In this document: piece by piece, positions 37,835-47,882 of the stretch
Position numbering within the stretch: the stretch's first letter is position 1
Layout: each line of letters opens with the position of its first letter
DNA from: an uncultured Jannaschia sp.
GTDB taxonomy: Bacteria; Pseudomonadota; Alphaproteobacteria; Rhodobacterales; Rhodobacteraceae
Reading direction: 5' to 3'
Assembly: GCA_947494145.1 (NCBI GenBank)
Contig: CANLTZ010000004.1
Coordinates: forward strand, 124,001 to 188,000
DNA: 64,000 bases
Program-made: the position numbers and the translations under genes
The notes under the pieces: generated by a model
What the model saw: only the letters and a program-made list of their open reading frames with translations
Database searches by the model: none
What the model was told of the DNA's origin: nothing

Positions 37835-38646
37835 CTGCCATGACCGAACTGCCCGAAACAGATCGTCGCTTCGCCACCACATTGGCCCGGGGGCTGTCGG
37901 TGTTGCGGGCCTTTCGCACCAGCGATGATGGCCTGGGCAATGCCGAAATCGCGGAACGGACGGGCCTGCCCAAATCCACGGTGTCACGGCTGACTTTCAC
38001 GCTGCAAAAGCTTGGCTATCTGACCAGCGCCCATCGCCACGACCGTTATCGCCCGGGCCCCGCGCTTTTGGTGTTGGGCAACATGGCATCGGCGTCGATT
38101 AGCTTTGTCGACCTGTCAGGGCCGCTGATGCAGCGCCTCGCCGATGAGACGGGGACCATGGCGCTTCTGCTGGTGCGTGACGGCAAGCGGATGGTCATCG
38201 TCAAGACGTGGCGGCCCCGGGGGGTGGCGTCCCTTTGGTTGGAGGTCGGCCACCGGGTGCCGCTGAACAAGTCGTCTTCGGGGCATGCGTTGCTGGCTTC
38301 GCTCGACACCGAAGCGTTCGAACAGGTCGTGGCCGAGGCTGCAGGCGATAGGGGTCTGACGCCCACCCGCGCCGCCGATATCCGTCGCCAGACCAGCGCG
38401 CAGCTCATGGGCCAAGGCTATGCCCTGGCCGATCCTGCCAGCTATTTCACCGACAGCATCCACGCCGTGGCCGTCCCCTTTCACGCCCGTGACACGTCTG
38501 AGCCGGTGGTGTTCACCTGCGGCGCCATGCCTGACATGCTGACCGAAGCGCGCATGCGGCAAGAGGTCGGGCCAAAGCTGCGCAGCGCCGTGCATGAGTT
38601 GGAGCGGATGATGGGCCAAGCCCCCGCCGCCCGCGCCCTGACCTGA
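37831..38646 (+). CDS. IclR-family transcription regulator
   Basis: This 271-residue regulator has an N-terminal winged HTH (NAEIAERTGLPKSTVSRLTF, about residues 35-55) and a C-terminal IclR effector domain (about 95-260, with NKSSSGHALLA). The GTG at 37831 overlaps the dctM stop; an ATG at 37840 is the alternative. Lying between the transporter and the catabolic genes, it likely controls both, perhaps through the repeats at 34830-34866. The effector is probably the substrate or an acyl-CoA. Confidence 0.9.
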   Translation: MTAMTELPETDRRFATTLARGLSVLRAFRTSDDGLGNAEIAERTGLPKSTVSRLTFTLQKLGYLTSAHRHDRYRPGPALLVLGNMASASISFVDLSGPLMQRLADETGTMALLLVRDGKRMVIVKTWRPRGVASLWLEVGHRVPLNKSSSGHALLASLDTEAFEQVVAEAAGDRGLTPTRAADIRRQTSAQLMGQGYALADPASYFTDSIHAVAVPFHARDTSEPVVFTCGAMPDMLTEARMRQEVGPKLRSAVHELERMMGQAPAARALT

Positions 38647-38659
38647 GAAGGAGGCTGCG

Positions 38660-40726
38660 ATGACCCCGATCCGCTACGAACTGGTCGACCGCATCGCGGT
38701 GATCACGGTGGCCAACCCTCCGGTCAACGCGCTGTCCCATGCCGTGCGCCAAGGCTTGGTCGAGGCCGTTCTCCGCTTCCGCAAGGACGACGCCGATATC
38801 GCGATCATCCTGGGCGATGGCAGGCTGTTCATCGGGGGCGCCGATATCAGCGAGTTCGGCAAGCCGTTGAAGGCGCCGTCCTTGCCGGAGGTGGTGTCAG
38901 ACATCGAAGCCTGCCCCAAGCCCATCATCGCCGCAATCCACGGCACGGCGCTGGGGGGCGGGTTGGAAGTCGCCTTGGGCTGCCATTACCGCCTGGCCAT
39001 GCCGGGCACGAAACTGGGGCTGCCCGAAGTGACGCTGGGCATCCTTCCGGGCGCGGGGGGCACGCAGCGGACGCCGCGGCTGGTGGGCTTTGACGCGGCG
39101 GCCGACATGATCACGTCTAGCAAGCCGATCTTGGCGGAAAAGGCGTTGGAGATCGGTTTGGTGGACCGGATCGGGCAGGGCGACCTGCGGGACGCGGCTT
39201 TGGCCTATGCCGACGACATGCGTGGCGCCCCTGCCCGGCAGACTGGCGCCATGGCCGCGCCCGTCCCTGGCACCGACTTGGCTGCCCGCCGCACCGCCCT
39301 GACCAAGCGCATACGCGGTGAAGTGGCCCCGCTTGTGGCGCTGGATGCCATCGAAGCGTCGACGCGCCTGTCCTTCCGCGATGGATTAGCCGAAGAACGG
39401 CGGCTCTTCATGCATTTGATGGACACGCCCCAACGCGCAGGGCTGATCCATGCCTTCTTTTCCGAACGGGCAGTCACGAAGGTCGATGGCCTGAAAGGTG
39501 TCGCCCCCCGCGACATCGCCCATGTGGGAGTGATAGGCGGTGGCACCATGGGGGCAGGGATCGCCACGGCGGCCTTGCTGGCCGGCTTAAGGGTCACGCT
39601 GGTGGAGCGGGACAACGCCCCCGCCGACCGGGCCCGGGCAACCATCGGGTCAAACCTGGATGCGGCGCAGAAACGGGGCAAGCTGAAAGGCGCGCGCGAG
39701 AGTGTCGATAAGGCCCTGAACATTGCGTTAGACTATGAAGCCCTCAGCGACGCCGACCTTATCATCGAGGCCGTTTTCGAGGATATGGAGGTCAAGCGCG
39801 ACGTCTTCCAAGCCCTCGACAACGTGGCAAAGGCGGGCGCGATACTGGCCACGAACACGTCCTATCTGGACGTCAATCAGATCGCCCAGGCCACGACCCG
39901 TCCGCAGGATGTGGTCGGCCTCCACTTCTTTTCCCCCGCCCACATCATGCGCCTTCTAGAAGTCGTCGTGGCCGACCAGACGGCCCCCGATGTCACGGCC
40001 ACGGCCTTCGCGCTGGCCAAACGGCTTGGAAAGGTGGCGGTGCGCGCAGGGGTTTGCGACGGCTTCATCGGGAACCGCATCCTGTCGACCTATCGCGCAG
40101 CCGCCGATCACATGGTGCTGGACGGCGCCAGCCCCTACGATATCGACCGCGCCTTACGCGATTTCGGCTTTGCCATGGGCCCCTATCAGGTGAGCGATCT
40201 GGCCGGGCTCGACATCGGGTTCGCCACCCGCGAACGCAAGGCGGCCAATGCCCATCCCCGCGACCGGCGGCCCGTCTTTGCTGACGCGCTCTATCATGCG
40301 GGGCGGTTGGGTCAGAAGGCGGGGCGGGGCTATTACGACTATTCCGAAGACCGCAAGGGCCGCGAAGACCCCGAGGCGCTGCGCATCATCGCCGAGGCGC
40401 AGACCAGTCAGCGCAGCTTCAGCGCCGATGATATGGTACGCCGCTACATGGCCGCCATGGTCAATGAGGCGGCGAAGGTTGTCGATGAAGGCATTGCCGC
40501 CCGGCCCCTCGATGTGGACGTTGTTCTGCTCCATGGCTACGGCTTTCCGCGTTGGCATGGCGGGCCCATGCATTGGGCCGACGCACAGGGCCTGGAAAGG
40601 GTGCTGCAGGACATCGCCCGTTTCGCCCAAGACGACGACCATTTCTGGCAACCCGCCCCGCTTCTGACCAAGTTGGTTGCGGACGGGCGCAGTTTTGCCG
40701 ACCTGAACCGAAAGGAAGCCCCATGA
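38660..40726 (+). CDS. Bifunctional enoyl-CoA hydratase / 3-hydroxyacyl-CoA dehydrogenase (PimF-like)
   Basis: This 688-residue fusion carries out hydration and NAD-dependent oxidation in beta-oxidation. The N-terminal crotonase domain has the oxyanion segment [10 protein letters not shown] near residue 55 and the [15 protein letters not shown] region near 97. The NAD-binding motif [14 protein letters not shown] lies near 292. The dehydrogenase C-terminal part includes the HFFSPAHIM loop with the catalytic His. Its architecture and its place before a thiolase match PimF of Rhodopseudomonas palustris. A GAAGGAGG ribosome site precedes it, and it overlaps the thiolase by ATGA. Confidence 0.9.
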   Translation: MTPIRYELVDRIAVITVANPPVNALSHAVRQGLVEAVLRFRKDDADIAIILGDGRLFIGGADISEFGKPLKAPSLPEVVSDIEACPKPIIAAIHGTALGGGLEVALGCHYRLAMPGTKLGLPEVTLGILPGAGGTQRTPRLVGFDAAADMITSSKPILAEKALEIGLVDRIGQGDLRDAALAYADDMRGAPARQTGAMAAPVPGTDLAARRTALTKRIRGEVAPLVALDAIEASTRLSFRDGLAEERRLFMHLMDTPQRAGLIHAFFSERAVTKVDGLKGVAPRDIAHVGVIGGGTMGAGIATAALLAGLRVTLVERDNAPADRARATIGSNLDAAQKRGKLKGARESVDKALNIALDYEALSDADLIIEAVFEDMEVKRDVFQALDNVAKAGAILATNTSYLDVNQIAQATTRPQDVVGLHFFSPAHIMRLLEVVVADQTAPDVTATAFALAKRLGKVAVRAGVCDGFIGNRILSTYRAAADHMVLDGASPYDIDRALRDFGFAMGPYQVSDLAGLDIGFATRERKAANAHPRDRRPVFADALYHAGRLGQKAGRGYYDYSEDRKGREDPEALRIIAEAQTSQRSFSADDMVRRYMAAMVNEAAKVVDEGIAARPLDVDVVLLHGYGFPRWHGGPMHWADAQGLERVLQDIARFAQDDDHFWQPAPLLTKLVADGRSFADLNRKEAP

Positions 40727-41898
40727 CCGAAGCCGTGATCGTCTCTGTCGCGCGAACCGCCATCGGGAAGGCGGGGCGCGGCACGTTCAACGCCACCCAT
40801 GGCGCCGTCATGGGGGGGCATGCCGCCGCCGCAGCGGTCGAGCGCGCGGGTATCGACCCCGCGCTGATCGAAGACAGCATCTGGGGCTGCGGCTATCCCG
40901 AATATGTCACCGGCGGGAACATCGCGCGCCAGATCGTGGTGCGTGCGGGCTTGCCCGTGTCCATCGCGGGCACGACGGTGAACCGCTTTTGTGCCAGCGG
41001 GCTGCAGGCCATCGCCATGGGCGGCCACATGATCGCCAACGAAGGGGCGCGCGCGGTGCTCGTGGGGGGGCTGGAAAGCATCAGCTTGGTGCAACCGCCG
41101 GCGCGCCATTCGCGTGAGGCCTGGTTGGAAGAAAACCGCCCCGACCTGTATCTACCGATGATCGAGACGGCCGACATCGTCGCCGCCCGCTATGGCGTCA
41201 GCCGCGAGGCGCAGGATGCGTTGGGTCTGCAAAGTCAGCAGCGCACGGCTGCGGCGCAGGACGCCGGGCGTTTTGATGCGGAAATCGTCCCGATCACCGT
41301 CACCATGGACGTCAAGGACAAGGAAACCGGTGAGATCAGCCAGCGCGAAGTGACCATCGCGCAGGACGAGTGCAATCGCCCCACCACCACGCTGGACGGG
41401 CTCGCCAAGCTGGCGCCGGTGCGTGGGGAGGATCAGTTCATCACGGCGGGCAACGCCTCCCAACTCTCGGACGGGGCGGCTGCCTTGGTGATGATGCACC
41501 CGAAGGAGGCCGAGCGCCTGGGGCTGGAGCCCATGGGCGCCTTCCGCGGCTTCGCCATCGCGGGCTGCGAACCCGATGAGATGGGGATCGGCCCGGTCTT
41601 CGCCGTGCCCCGCCTGTTGGAGCGCGCGGACCTTTCCGTGGACGATATCGACCTGTGGGAATTGAATGAGGCCTTCGCGTCGCAAGCGATCTATTGTCGC
41701 GACACGCTCGGCATCGAAAATGATATCTGTAACGTGGATGGCGGCTCCATCGCGGTGGGGCACCCATTCGGGATGACGGGCGCGCGGATGACGGGGCATT
41801 TGCTGATCGAAGGGCGTCGCCGCGGCGCGAAGCGCGGGGTGGTGACGATGTGCGTGGGCGGTGGCCAGGGGGCCGCGGGTCTGTTCGACATCTATTGA
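40723..41898 (+). CDS. Acetyl-CoA acyltransferase (thiolase; PimB-like)
   Basis: This 391-residue thiolase cleaves 3-oxoacyl-CoA with CoA. The nucleophilic Cys is in [14 protein letters not shown] near residue 88. The catalytic His is in [16 protein letters not shown] near 349, and the second Cys in [11 protein letters not shown] near 379. It overlaps the multifunctional protein gene by ATGA, so the two are co-translated. Confidence 0.93.
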   Translation: MTEAVIVSVARTAIGKAGRGTFNATHGAVMGGHAAAAAVERAGIDPALIEDSIWGCGYPEYVTGGNIARQIVVRAGLPVSIAGTTVNRFCASGLQAIAMGGHMIANEGARAVLVGGLESISLVQPPARHSREAWLEENRPDLYLPMIETADIVAARYGVSREAQDALGLQSQQRTAAAQDAGRFDAEIVPITVTMDVKDKETGEISQREVTIAQDECNRPTTTLDGLAKLAPVRGEDQFITAGNASQLSDGAAALVMMHPKEAERLGLEPMGAFRGFAIAGCEPDEMGIGPVFAVPRLLERADLSVDDIDLWELNEAFASQAIYCRDTLGIENDICNVDGGSIAVGHPFGMTGARMTGHLLIEGRRRGAKRGVVTMCVGGGQGAAGLFDIY

Positions 41899-41913
41899 AA
41901 CGGGGGAGGGGAC

Positions 41914-43107
41914 ATGAACCTCGATTATTCGGACGACCAGAAGGCGTTTCGGGCCGAGGTACAGGCTTTTCTTGACGCCGAGCTGCCGGAAAGGCTGACC
42001 GATGCGGGCCGCAAGGGACGCGCGCCCAACAAGGCCGAGTATGAGGAATGGCATGCCATCCTGAACCGGCGCGGCTGGCTGGCGGTCAATTGGCCGGTGG
42101 CGTTTGGCGGCACTGGGTGGGATGCGGTGCAACGCCACATCTTTGAGGAAGAAACCACCGCCCGCGGCGCCCCCCGCATCGTGCCCTTCGGGCTGCACAT
42201 GCTGGGCCCGGTGTTGCAGAAATTCGGCTCCGAAGAACAGCAGAACCATTGGCTGCCACGTATCCTGTCAGGGGAAGACTGGTGGTGCCAAGGCTATTCG
42301 GAACCGGGCGCGGGTTCAGACTTGGCATCGCTGAAATGCGAAGCGGTGCGCGATGGCGACCACTTCTTGGTCAACGGCCAAAAGACCTGGACGACGCTGG
42401 GCCAGCACGCGAATATGATCTTCTGCCTGGTGCGGACCTCAAAGGAAGGAAAGCCCCAGGAAGGTATCAGCTTCCTTTTGATCGACATGAACAGCCCCGG
42501 CGTCGAGGTACGGCCCATCGTGCTTTTGGATGGCAGTGCCGAGGTGAACGAGGTCTGGTTCACCGACGTGAAGGTGCCTGCCAGCAACATCGTGGGCGAG
42601 GTCAACAAGGGCTGGACCTATGCCAAGTACCTGCTGACCCATGAACGCACCAACATCGCCGGTGTGGGCTTCGCCAATGCGGGTCTGGCAAACCTTAAAC
42701 GGATTGCGCGGGCCGAGGTCGATGGCGACCGCCCCCTGAACGACAACCCCCATTTCGCGGCGCGCGTGGCCCGGGTCGAAATCGACCTGATGGCCATGGC
42801 CACCACGAACCTGCGGGTCGTGTCGGCCGCCGCTTCGGGGCAGGCGCCTGGGCCTGAATCGTCCATGTTGAAAGTGAAAGGCACGATCATCCGGCAGGAA
42901 ATCAACGCCCTGACCCGCACCGCCATCGGACCCTGGGCGCTGCCCTTCCAGTCGGAGACATTGGAAGGCTCTAATGAAGGGGAAATCGGCCCGGATTACG
43001 CCCAGCGTGCGACCGGGCAATATCTCAACAACCGCAAGCTTTCGATCTATGGCGGCTCCAACGAGGTGCAGCGCTCGATCATCGCAAAATCCCTGTTGGA
43101 GCTTTGA
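41914..43107 (+). CDS. Acyl-CoA dehydrogenase, large partner (PimC-like)
   Basis: This 397-residue flavoenzyme has the ACAD signature YSEPGAGSDLASL near residue 130 and a C-terminal IYGGSNEVQRSIIAK. At the place where many ACADs carry the catalytic Glu it has Gly, as in subunits of heteromeric enzymes. The following ACAD gene begins one base after its stop codon, which fits a PimC/PimD-type heteromer oxidising a dicarboxyl-CoA or another bulky acyl-CoA. Confidence 0.88.
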   Translation: MNLDYSDDQKAFRAEVQAFLDAELPERLTDAGRKGRAPNKAEYEEWHAILNRRGWLAVNWPVAFGGTGWDAVQRHIFEEETTARGAPRIVPFGLHMLGPVLQKFGSEEQQNHWLPRILSGEDWWCQGYSEPGAGSDLASLKCEAVRDGDHFLVNGQKTWTTLGQHANMIFCLVRTSKEGKPQEGISFLLIDMNSPGVEVRPIVLLDGSAEVNEVWFTDVKVPASNIVGEVNKGWTYAKYLLTHERTNIAGVGFANAGLANLKRIARAEVDGDRPLNDNPHFAARVARVEIDLMAMATTNLRVVSAAASGQAPGPESSMLKVKGTIIRQEINALTRTAIGPWALPFQSETLEGSNEGEIGPDYAQRATGQYLNNRKLSIYGGSNEVQRSIIAKSLLEL

Positions 43108-43108
43108 G

Positions 43109-44179
43109 ATGAATTTCGATCTGAGCTCTGAGGCGCAGATGTTGCAGGACAGCCTGCGCCGGTTCTTGTCCGATAGCTACGATGCCGACAGCCGGGCACG
43201 CGCTATCGAGGCGGGCTATTCCCCTGACATCTGGGCGGGCCTGGCCGATCTGGGCGTGATCGGCGCGCTTTTTACCGAAGATCAGGGCGGCTTTGGCGGC
43301 ACAGGCTTCGACATCGCCCTCATCTTCGAAGAATTGGGCCGTGCGGGCGCGGTGGACCCGCTGCTGGATACCGGCGTGCTGGCTAGCGGCATCCTGGCCG
43401 ATCTGGACGACCCAGCGGGCCTTTTGGACGAGGTAATCGCCGGATCGGTGCAGCTTGCCTTTGCCCATGGGGAACCCGGGGGCCGCTATGGCGGTCGGGT
43501 GCAGACTGTGGCGACGCAAGTGGGCGATGATTGGCACTTGGCCGGGCGGAAGGCCGTCGTGGTCAACGCGCCACTGGCCGATCACCTGGTGGTGTCGGCC
43601 CGGAATGGGGACGAAATCAGTCTCTATTTGGCCGAAAAGGGTCTTGCCGGTATCCGGCCCTATCCGGTGACCGGCGGCGGCATGGCGGCTGAGGTGACGT
43701 TGGAAAACGTGCCCGCAACTTATCTGGGCCCCGCGGGCGACGTGATTGCCCGGGCCGAGGCGCGCGCCACGCTCGCGCTTTGTGCAGAGGCACTGGGGTT
43801 GATGGAACATATCCGCACCCTCACCATCGACTATCTCAAGACGCGCAAGCAATTCGGGCGGCCCATCGGCAGCTTTCAGGTCTTGCAGCACCGAATGGCC
43901 GACGTCTTGATCGAGATCGAACAGGCCCGATCTGCCGTCGTTAACCTGGCAGGCAACTTGGACGGCCCCGACCGCGACCGGCATGTCAGCGCCACCAAGA
44001 ACCTCGTCGGAGAGGTCGCGCGCCTGGTGGTCGAGGAATCGATCCAGATGCATGGCGGCATCGGCATGACAACGGAGTATGAGCTGGGCCATTTCGCCAA
44101 ACGGCTGACCATGGTCGATCACCGCTTTGGCGATGCGCTCTACCATCTGGAGCGCTTTATCGCGCTGTCGGCTGCATGA
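43109..44179 (+). CDS. Acyl-CoA dehydrogenase, small partner (PimD-like)
   Basis: This 356-residue ACAD-fold protein is shorter and more divergent than its neighbour. It has the N-terminal helical part (FDLSSEAQMLQDSLRRFL), a reduced middle domain without the usual SEP(G)AGSD signature, and the C-terminal SIQMHGGIGMTTEYELGHF that binds FAD in this family. It is probably the second subunit of the heteromer with the upstream ACAD. The thioesterase gene overlaps its stop codon by ATGA. Confidence 0.85.
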   Translation: MNFDLSSEAQMLQDSLRRFLSDSYDADSRARAIEAGYSPDIWAGLADLGVIGALFTEDQGGFGGTGFDIALIFEELGRAGAVDPLLDTGVLASGILADLDDPAGLLDEVIAGSVQLAFAHGEPGGRYGGRVQTVATQVGDDWHLAGRKAVVVNAPLADHLVVSARNGDEISLYLAEKGLAGIRPYPVTGGGMAAEVTLENVPATYLGPAGDVIARAEARATLALCAEALGLMEHIRTLTIDYLKTRKQFGRPIGSFQVLQHRMADVLIEIEQARSAVVNLAGNLDGPDRDRHVSATKNLVGEVARLVVEESIQMHGGIGMTTEYELGHFAKRLTMVDHRFGDALYHLERFIALSAA

Positions 44180-44592
44180 CTGCGCTGATCGAGAACGAAA
44201 CCGGCGCGCAGCGCTTGATTGGTTATGTCTTGGACGTGGGCGGTGGCGACGGCCGGGCGCGGTGCCGTCTGACGTTGACCGGCGACCATACGAACCGGCA
44301 TGGCGCACTCCATGGGGGGATAACGGTGGCACTTTTGGACAACGCCATGGGCGCAACGGCCAGCCTGACCGTCGATGCAAGCGGGCGCGCGCCCTTCCTG
44401 ACCGTGTCCATGTCCACGCAGTTTCTGGCCCCCGCCCGCGCGGGCGATGCGCTGATGGCTACGGGCCGGGTGACGGGCGGCGGGCGGTCGCTTTTGTTCA
44501 TCGACGGGGTGCTGGAACGCTCCGACGGAGTTACGATCGCCACGGCCTCGGGCGTGTTCAAGCGGGTGCCAAGCGAAAGGCTGACGGCATGA
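44176..44592 (+). CDS. PaaI-family acyl-CoA thioesterase (hotdog fold)
   Basis: This 138-residue hotdog-fold protein has the PaaI pattern HGALHGGITVALLDNAMGAT near residue 41, where the His-Gly-Gly helix and the Asp form the active site. It probably frees CoA from dead-end or toxic acyl-CoA intermediates of the operon. It overlaps both neighbours by ATGA. Confidence 0.88.
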   Translation: MTALIENETGAQRLIGYVLDVGGGDGRARCRLTLTGDHTNRHGALHGGITVALLDNAMGATASLTVDASGRAPFLTVSMSTQFLAPARAGDALMATGRVTGGGRSLLFIDGVLERSDGVTIATASGVFKRVPSERLTA

Positions 44593-45374
44593 GCCTGGCC
44601 CATATCGAAGACCTGGGCGACCGTCTTGTCCTGACAGCGCGCAACGGCGCGCGGCGCAACGCACTGACGCCGGATTACTACGCCGCCTTGACCGATGTGT
44701 TGGACCAGGCGCGCGCCCCGCGGATCGGCGCGGTCATCTTGCGGGGTGAAGGCGGCTATTTCTGCGCGGGCGGCGACCTGTCCCAGATCGCCACCCGCCG
44801 TAAACTGCCCGAGGCGGAGCGTCTGGCCCGGGTCGAGGCATTGCACGACCTGATCCGGGGCATCATGGCCTGCCCGGTGCCCATCATCGCCTCGGTCGAA
44901 GGGGGCGCCGCGGGGGCGGGCGTGTCCCTGGCCTTTGCCTGCGACATGATCGTGGCCGAGGAATCGGCCACGTTTTCCGTGGCCTATGTGAAGGCGGGCC
45001 TGGTGCCCGATGGCGGGCTGACAGCCAATCTGGCGCGCCACCTGCCACGCGCGACGCTGATGCGGTTGGCGATGCTGGGCGACACGATATCTGCCCGGCG
45101 GCTCCATGACTTGGGGGCGGTGTCCTTCCTGGCGCCCGAAGGGCGGGTGTCCGAGATGAGCATGGAATTGGCAGATCGCCTGTGTCGCGGTCCGCGCGCG
45201 GCACAGGCGGTGATCAAACGGTTGGTGTCCGATGCTTACGGCGCAGATATGGCGACCCAGCTTGATGCGGAACGGGATGCCATGGCACAGGCAGCGGCCG
45301 CGCCCGAGGCAGGTGAAGGGATTACCGCTTTCCTTGAAAAGCGGATGCCGGATTTCAGGAAGGCCCGGAAATGA
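44589..45374 (+). CDS. Enoyl-CoA hydratase/isomerase (PimE-like)
   Basis: This 261-residue crotonase-family protein has the oxyanion loop GYFCAGGDLSQIA near residue 56 and the second GGAAGAGVSLAFACDMI near 105. The residues at the two usual catalytic Glu positions are not clearly conserved, so isomerase or another crotonase reaction is possible. In the operon it corresponds to PimE. Confidence 0.88.
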   Translation: MSLAHIEDLGDRLVLTARNGARRNALTPDYYAALTDVLDQARAPRIGAVILRGEGGYFCAGGDLSQIATRRKLPEAERLARVEALHDLIRGIMACPVPIIASVEGGAAGAGVSLAFACDMIVAEESATFSVAYVKAGLVPDGGLTANLARHLPRATLMRLAMLGDTISARRLHDLGAVSFLAPEGRVSEMSMELADRLCRGPRAAQAVIKRLVSDAYGADMATQLDAERDAMAQAAAAPEAGEGITAFLEKRMPDFRKARK

Positions 45375-46375
45375 CCGATGCCGCCTTCGATACGCCGCTC
45401 ACACGCGCCTATGGCACGCGGTTGCCCATCGTGGCGGGTGGGCTGATGTGGTTGGGCGATGCGGCCTATGTCAGCGCTGCCGCAGGCGCGGGTATCATGG
45501 GGTTTCTGACGGCAGCCAGCTTCAAGGACCCAGCCGATCTGCGCGCTGAAATCGCCAAGGCCCGCGCGGCCTGCGGCGACCGGCCCTTCGGTGTGAATGT
45601 GTCCATGCTGCCCAAGCTGGTCGAAGGGGAGAGTGTCGCGGAAACCTTCCGGCTGATCGCGGGCGAAGGCGTCCGCTTCGTCGAAACCTCGGGCCGCAAC
45701 CCGGAGCCGTACCTGCCCATCCTGAAGGATGCGGGCGTCCACGTTCTGCACAAGGTGCCGTCCGTGCGGTTCGCGCAGAAGGCGCAAGCCGTGGGCGTGG
45801 ACATGGTGGCCATCGTTGGTGCGGAATGCGGCGGTCATCCCGGCCTCGACCTGATCGGCAGCGCCGTTAACATGGCCCTGGCAGAGCGGCGGCTGGACAT
45901 CCCCTTCCTGATCGGCGGCGGCATCGGGGCGGGCGGCCAGATCGTGGCGGCCCTGGCCAATGGCGCGGCGGGCGTGGTGCTGGGCACGCGGCTTCTGGTG
46001 GCCCAAGAGGTTTCGGCCCATCCCGACTACAAGGCGGCGTTGGTAGCGGCGAGCGAGCGGGACACGATGCTGACCATGGGCAGCGTGCGCAACACGATCC
46101 GCACGCTGGCCAATGAAACCGCCAAAACAGTGGCCGAGATTGAGCGCACCGACCCCGATGTGGGGATCGACGTGCTGATGCCCCATGTGACGGGTGCCAT
46201 CGGGCGGCGGGCTTACGTGACGGGCGATGTGTCCAAGGGCATGTTGTCGGCGGGGCAATCGCTGGGCCTGACGGACCGCATCGCGCCCATGGCCGATATC
46301 GTCGCGCAGCTAGAGGCGGAGGCCCTGGCGGCACTGGACCGTCTGCGCCCCCGGGCGAAGGCGGCCGTCGCATGA
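45371..46375 (+). CDS. Nitronate monooxygenase family (2-nitropropane dioxygenase-like) flavoprotein
   Basis: This 334-residue FMN TIM-barrel protein shows the family pattern: PIVAGGLMWLGD at the N-terminus, AQAVGVDMVAIVGAECGGH near residue 135 and FLIGGGIGAGGQIVAALANGA near 177. Members oxidise nitronates, but several act as enoyl reductases or quinone reductases. Its place inside a beta-oxidation operon, with ATGA overlaps on both sides, suggests a role on an acyl-CoA or a side product. Confidence 0.82.
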   Translation: MTDAAFDTPLTRAYGTRLPIVAGGLMWLGDAAYVSAAAGAGIMGFLTAASFKDPADLRAEIAKARAACGDRPFGVNVSMLPKLVEGESVAETFRLIAGEGVRFVETSGRNPEPYLPILKDAGVHVLHKVPSVRFAQKAQAVGVDMVAIVGAECGGHPGLDLIGSAVNMALAERRLDIPFLIGGGIGAGGQIVAALANGAAGVVLGTRLLVAQEVSAHPDYKAALVAASERDTMLTMGSVRNTIRTLANETAKTVAEIERTDPDVGIDVLMPHVTGAIGRRAYVTGDVSKGMLSAGQSLGLTDRIAPMADIVAQLEAEALAALDRLRPRAKAAVA

Positions 46376-47871
46376 TCGCGCAGGTCCATCATCTGGTGGA
46401 GGCACGGGCTGCCGAAACCCCCGAGGCGCTGGCCCTGATCGACACGGACGGCACGCGCGTCACCTACGCCGACCATGCCGCCTATGTGGCGGCCCTGGCC
46501 GGGCAGCTGCACGCGGCAGGGCTGCGGCCTGCCGACCGCCTGCTGATCGTGGCCGAGAATTGTCGCGCCACGGCCAGTCTGGTCTTCGCAGCCAGTGCCT
46601 GCGGCGCTGTCGCCGTGCCGGTCAATGCCCGGATGAGCGCACCGGAAATCGACCGCATCCGCGACCATGCAGGCCCATCGCTGATTGCCTTCACCACTTG
46701 CGTATCCGCCGATGCGCAAAGACATGCGGACAAGGCAGGCGCCCGCGCGCTTCCAAACCCCTTCGACGGCATAGCCCTGACCGCTGGCCCCGGCGGTGGC
46801 GAAGCCGCCGCACCCGATACGGCGGTTCTGCTTTATACGACCGGCACGACCGGGGTGCCCAAGGGCGTGATGCTGAGCCATGGCAACCTGCGCTTTGCGG
46901 GCCTGACCTCGGCCAAATTGCGCAAGATGTCAGAACGGGACATAATATACGGCGTCCTGCCCATGACCCATGTGTTTGGCCTGGCCTCCATGCTGATGGC
47001 CGCGACCCATTCGGGCGCCGCAATTCGGTTCGAAGCGCGCTTCGCGCCTGACAAGCTACACGCCGCGCTGACATCGGGCGTCACGGTCTTCCCGGGCGTG
47101 CCGCAGATGCATGCGCTACTGATGGCCCATGTGGCGCGGACGGGCGCGGCCAAGCTGGCTGGCACGGCGCTGCGCTATGTCTCATCGGGTGCCGCGCCGC
47201 TGGACCCGGCCTGGAAGCGCAAGGCAGAGGCGTTCTATGGCCTGCCCTTGCAGAACGGCTATGGCCTGACCGAAAGCACCGCCGGCGTCTGCGGCACGCG
47301 CAATGCCATCGGCAGCCCCGATATCAGCGTGGGACCGCCCTTGCCGGGCGTCGAGGTGCGGTTGGACCCGGACCAAGGCGGCGACGATCCAGGCGTAGGC
47401 GAAGTGCTGACCCGCGGGCCCCATGTGATGACGGGCTATTACCGCGCGCCCGAAGACACCGCGCGCATTCTAGACGGGGCAGGGTGGCTGCGCACGGGCG
47501 ATCTGGGACAGTTCGACGACGAAGGCCATCTGCACATCGTGGGCCGCTGCAAGGAATTGATCATCCGCGGCGGCTTCAACGTCTACCCGCCCGAGGTGGA
47601 GGCCGCGTTGAACGACCATCCCGATGTCATCCAATGCGCCGTGATCGGGCGCGCGGTGGATGGCGACGAAGAGGTGCTGGCCTTCGTGCAATGCGCCGAC
47701 CCCGCCGCTTTGGACGTGGACGACCTGCGCGCCTTTGCCGCCGAACGGCTGGCTGGCTACAAGCGGCCGGGCAGAATTGTTCTGGCCAAGGCCTTGCCCG
47801 CCGCGCCCACCGGCAAAATATTGAAGCACAAGCTGACCAGTGTCTTCGCCGAAGACCTGGCCCACGCATAG
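46372..47871 (+). CDS. Acyl-CoA synthetase (AMP-forming; PimA-like)
   Basis: This 499-residue ligase activates a carboxylic acid to its CoA ester. The AMP-binding P-loop [11 protein letters not shown] lies near residue 155 and the adenine-site segment NGYGLTEST near 297. The [19 protein letters not shown] hinge is near 370, and the catalytic Lys in [11 protein letters not shown] near 484. It would start degradation of the acid imported by the TRAP system. It overlaps the upstream gene by ATGA and lies 11 bp before gcdH. Confidence 0.9.
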   Translation: MIAQVHHLVEARAAETPEALALIDTDGTRVTYADHAAYVAALAGQLHAAGLRPADRLLIVAENCRATASLVFAASACGAVAVPVNARMSAPEIDRIRDHAGPSLIAFTTCVSADAQRHADKAGARALPNPFDGIALTAGPGGGEAAAPDTAVLLYTTGTTGVPKGVMLSHGNLRFAGLTSAKLRKMSERDIIYGVLPMTHVFGLASMLMAATHSGAAIRFEARFAPDKLHAALTSGVTVFPGVPQMHALLMAHVARTGAAKLAGTALRYVSSGAAPLDPAWKRKAEAFYGLPLQNGYGLTESTAGVCGTRNAIGSPDISVGPPLPGVEVRLDPDQGGDDPGVGEVLTRGPHVMTGYYRAPEDTARILDGAGWLRTGDLGQFDDEGHLHIVGRCKELIIRGGFNVYPPEVEAALNDHPDVIQCAVIGRAVDGDEEVLAFVQCADPAALDVDDLRAFAAERLAGYKRPGRIVLAKALPAAPTGKILKHKLTSVFAEDLAHA

Positions 47872-47882
47872 GAGATCGAGAG

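Noticed and set aside
41152-42249. A 365-codon antisense open frame across the thiolase and ACAD genes.
   Set aside because: It spans the junction of two well-supported sense genes and resembles no protein family.
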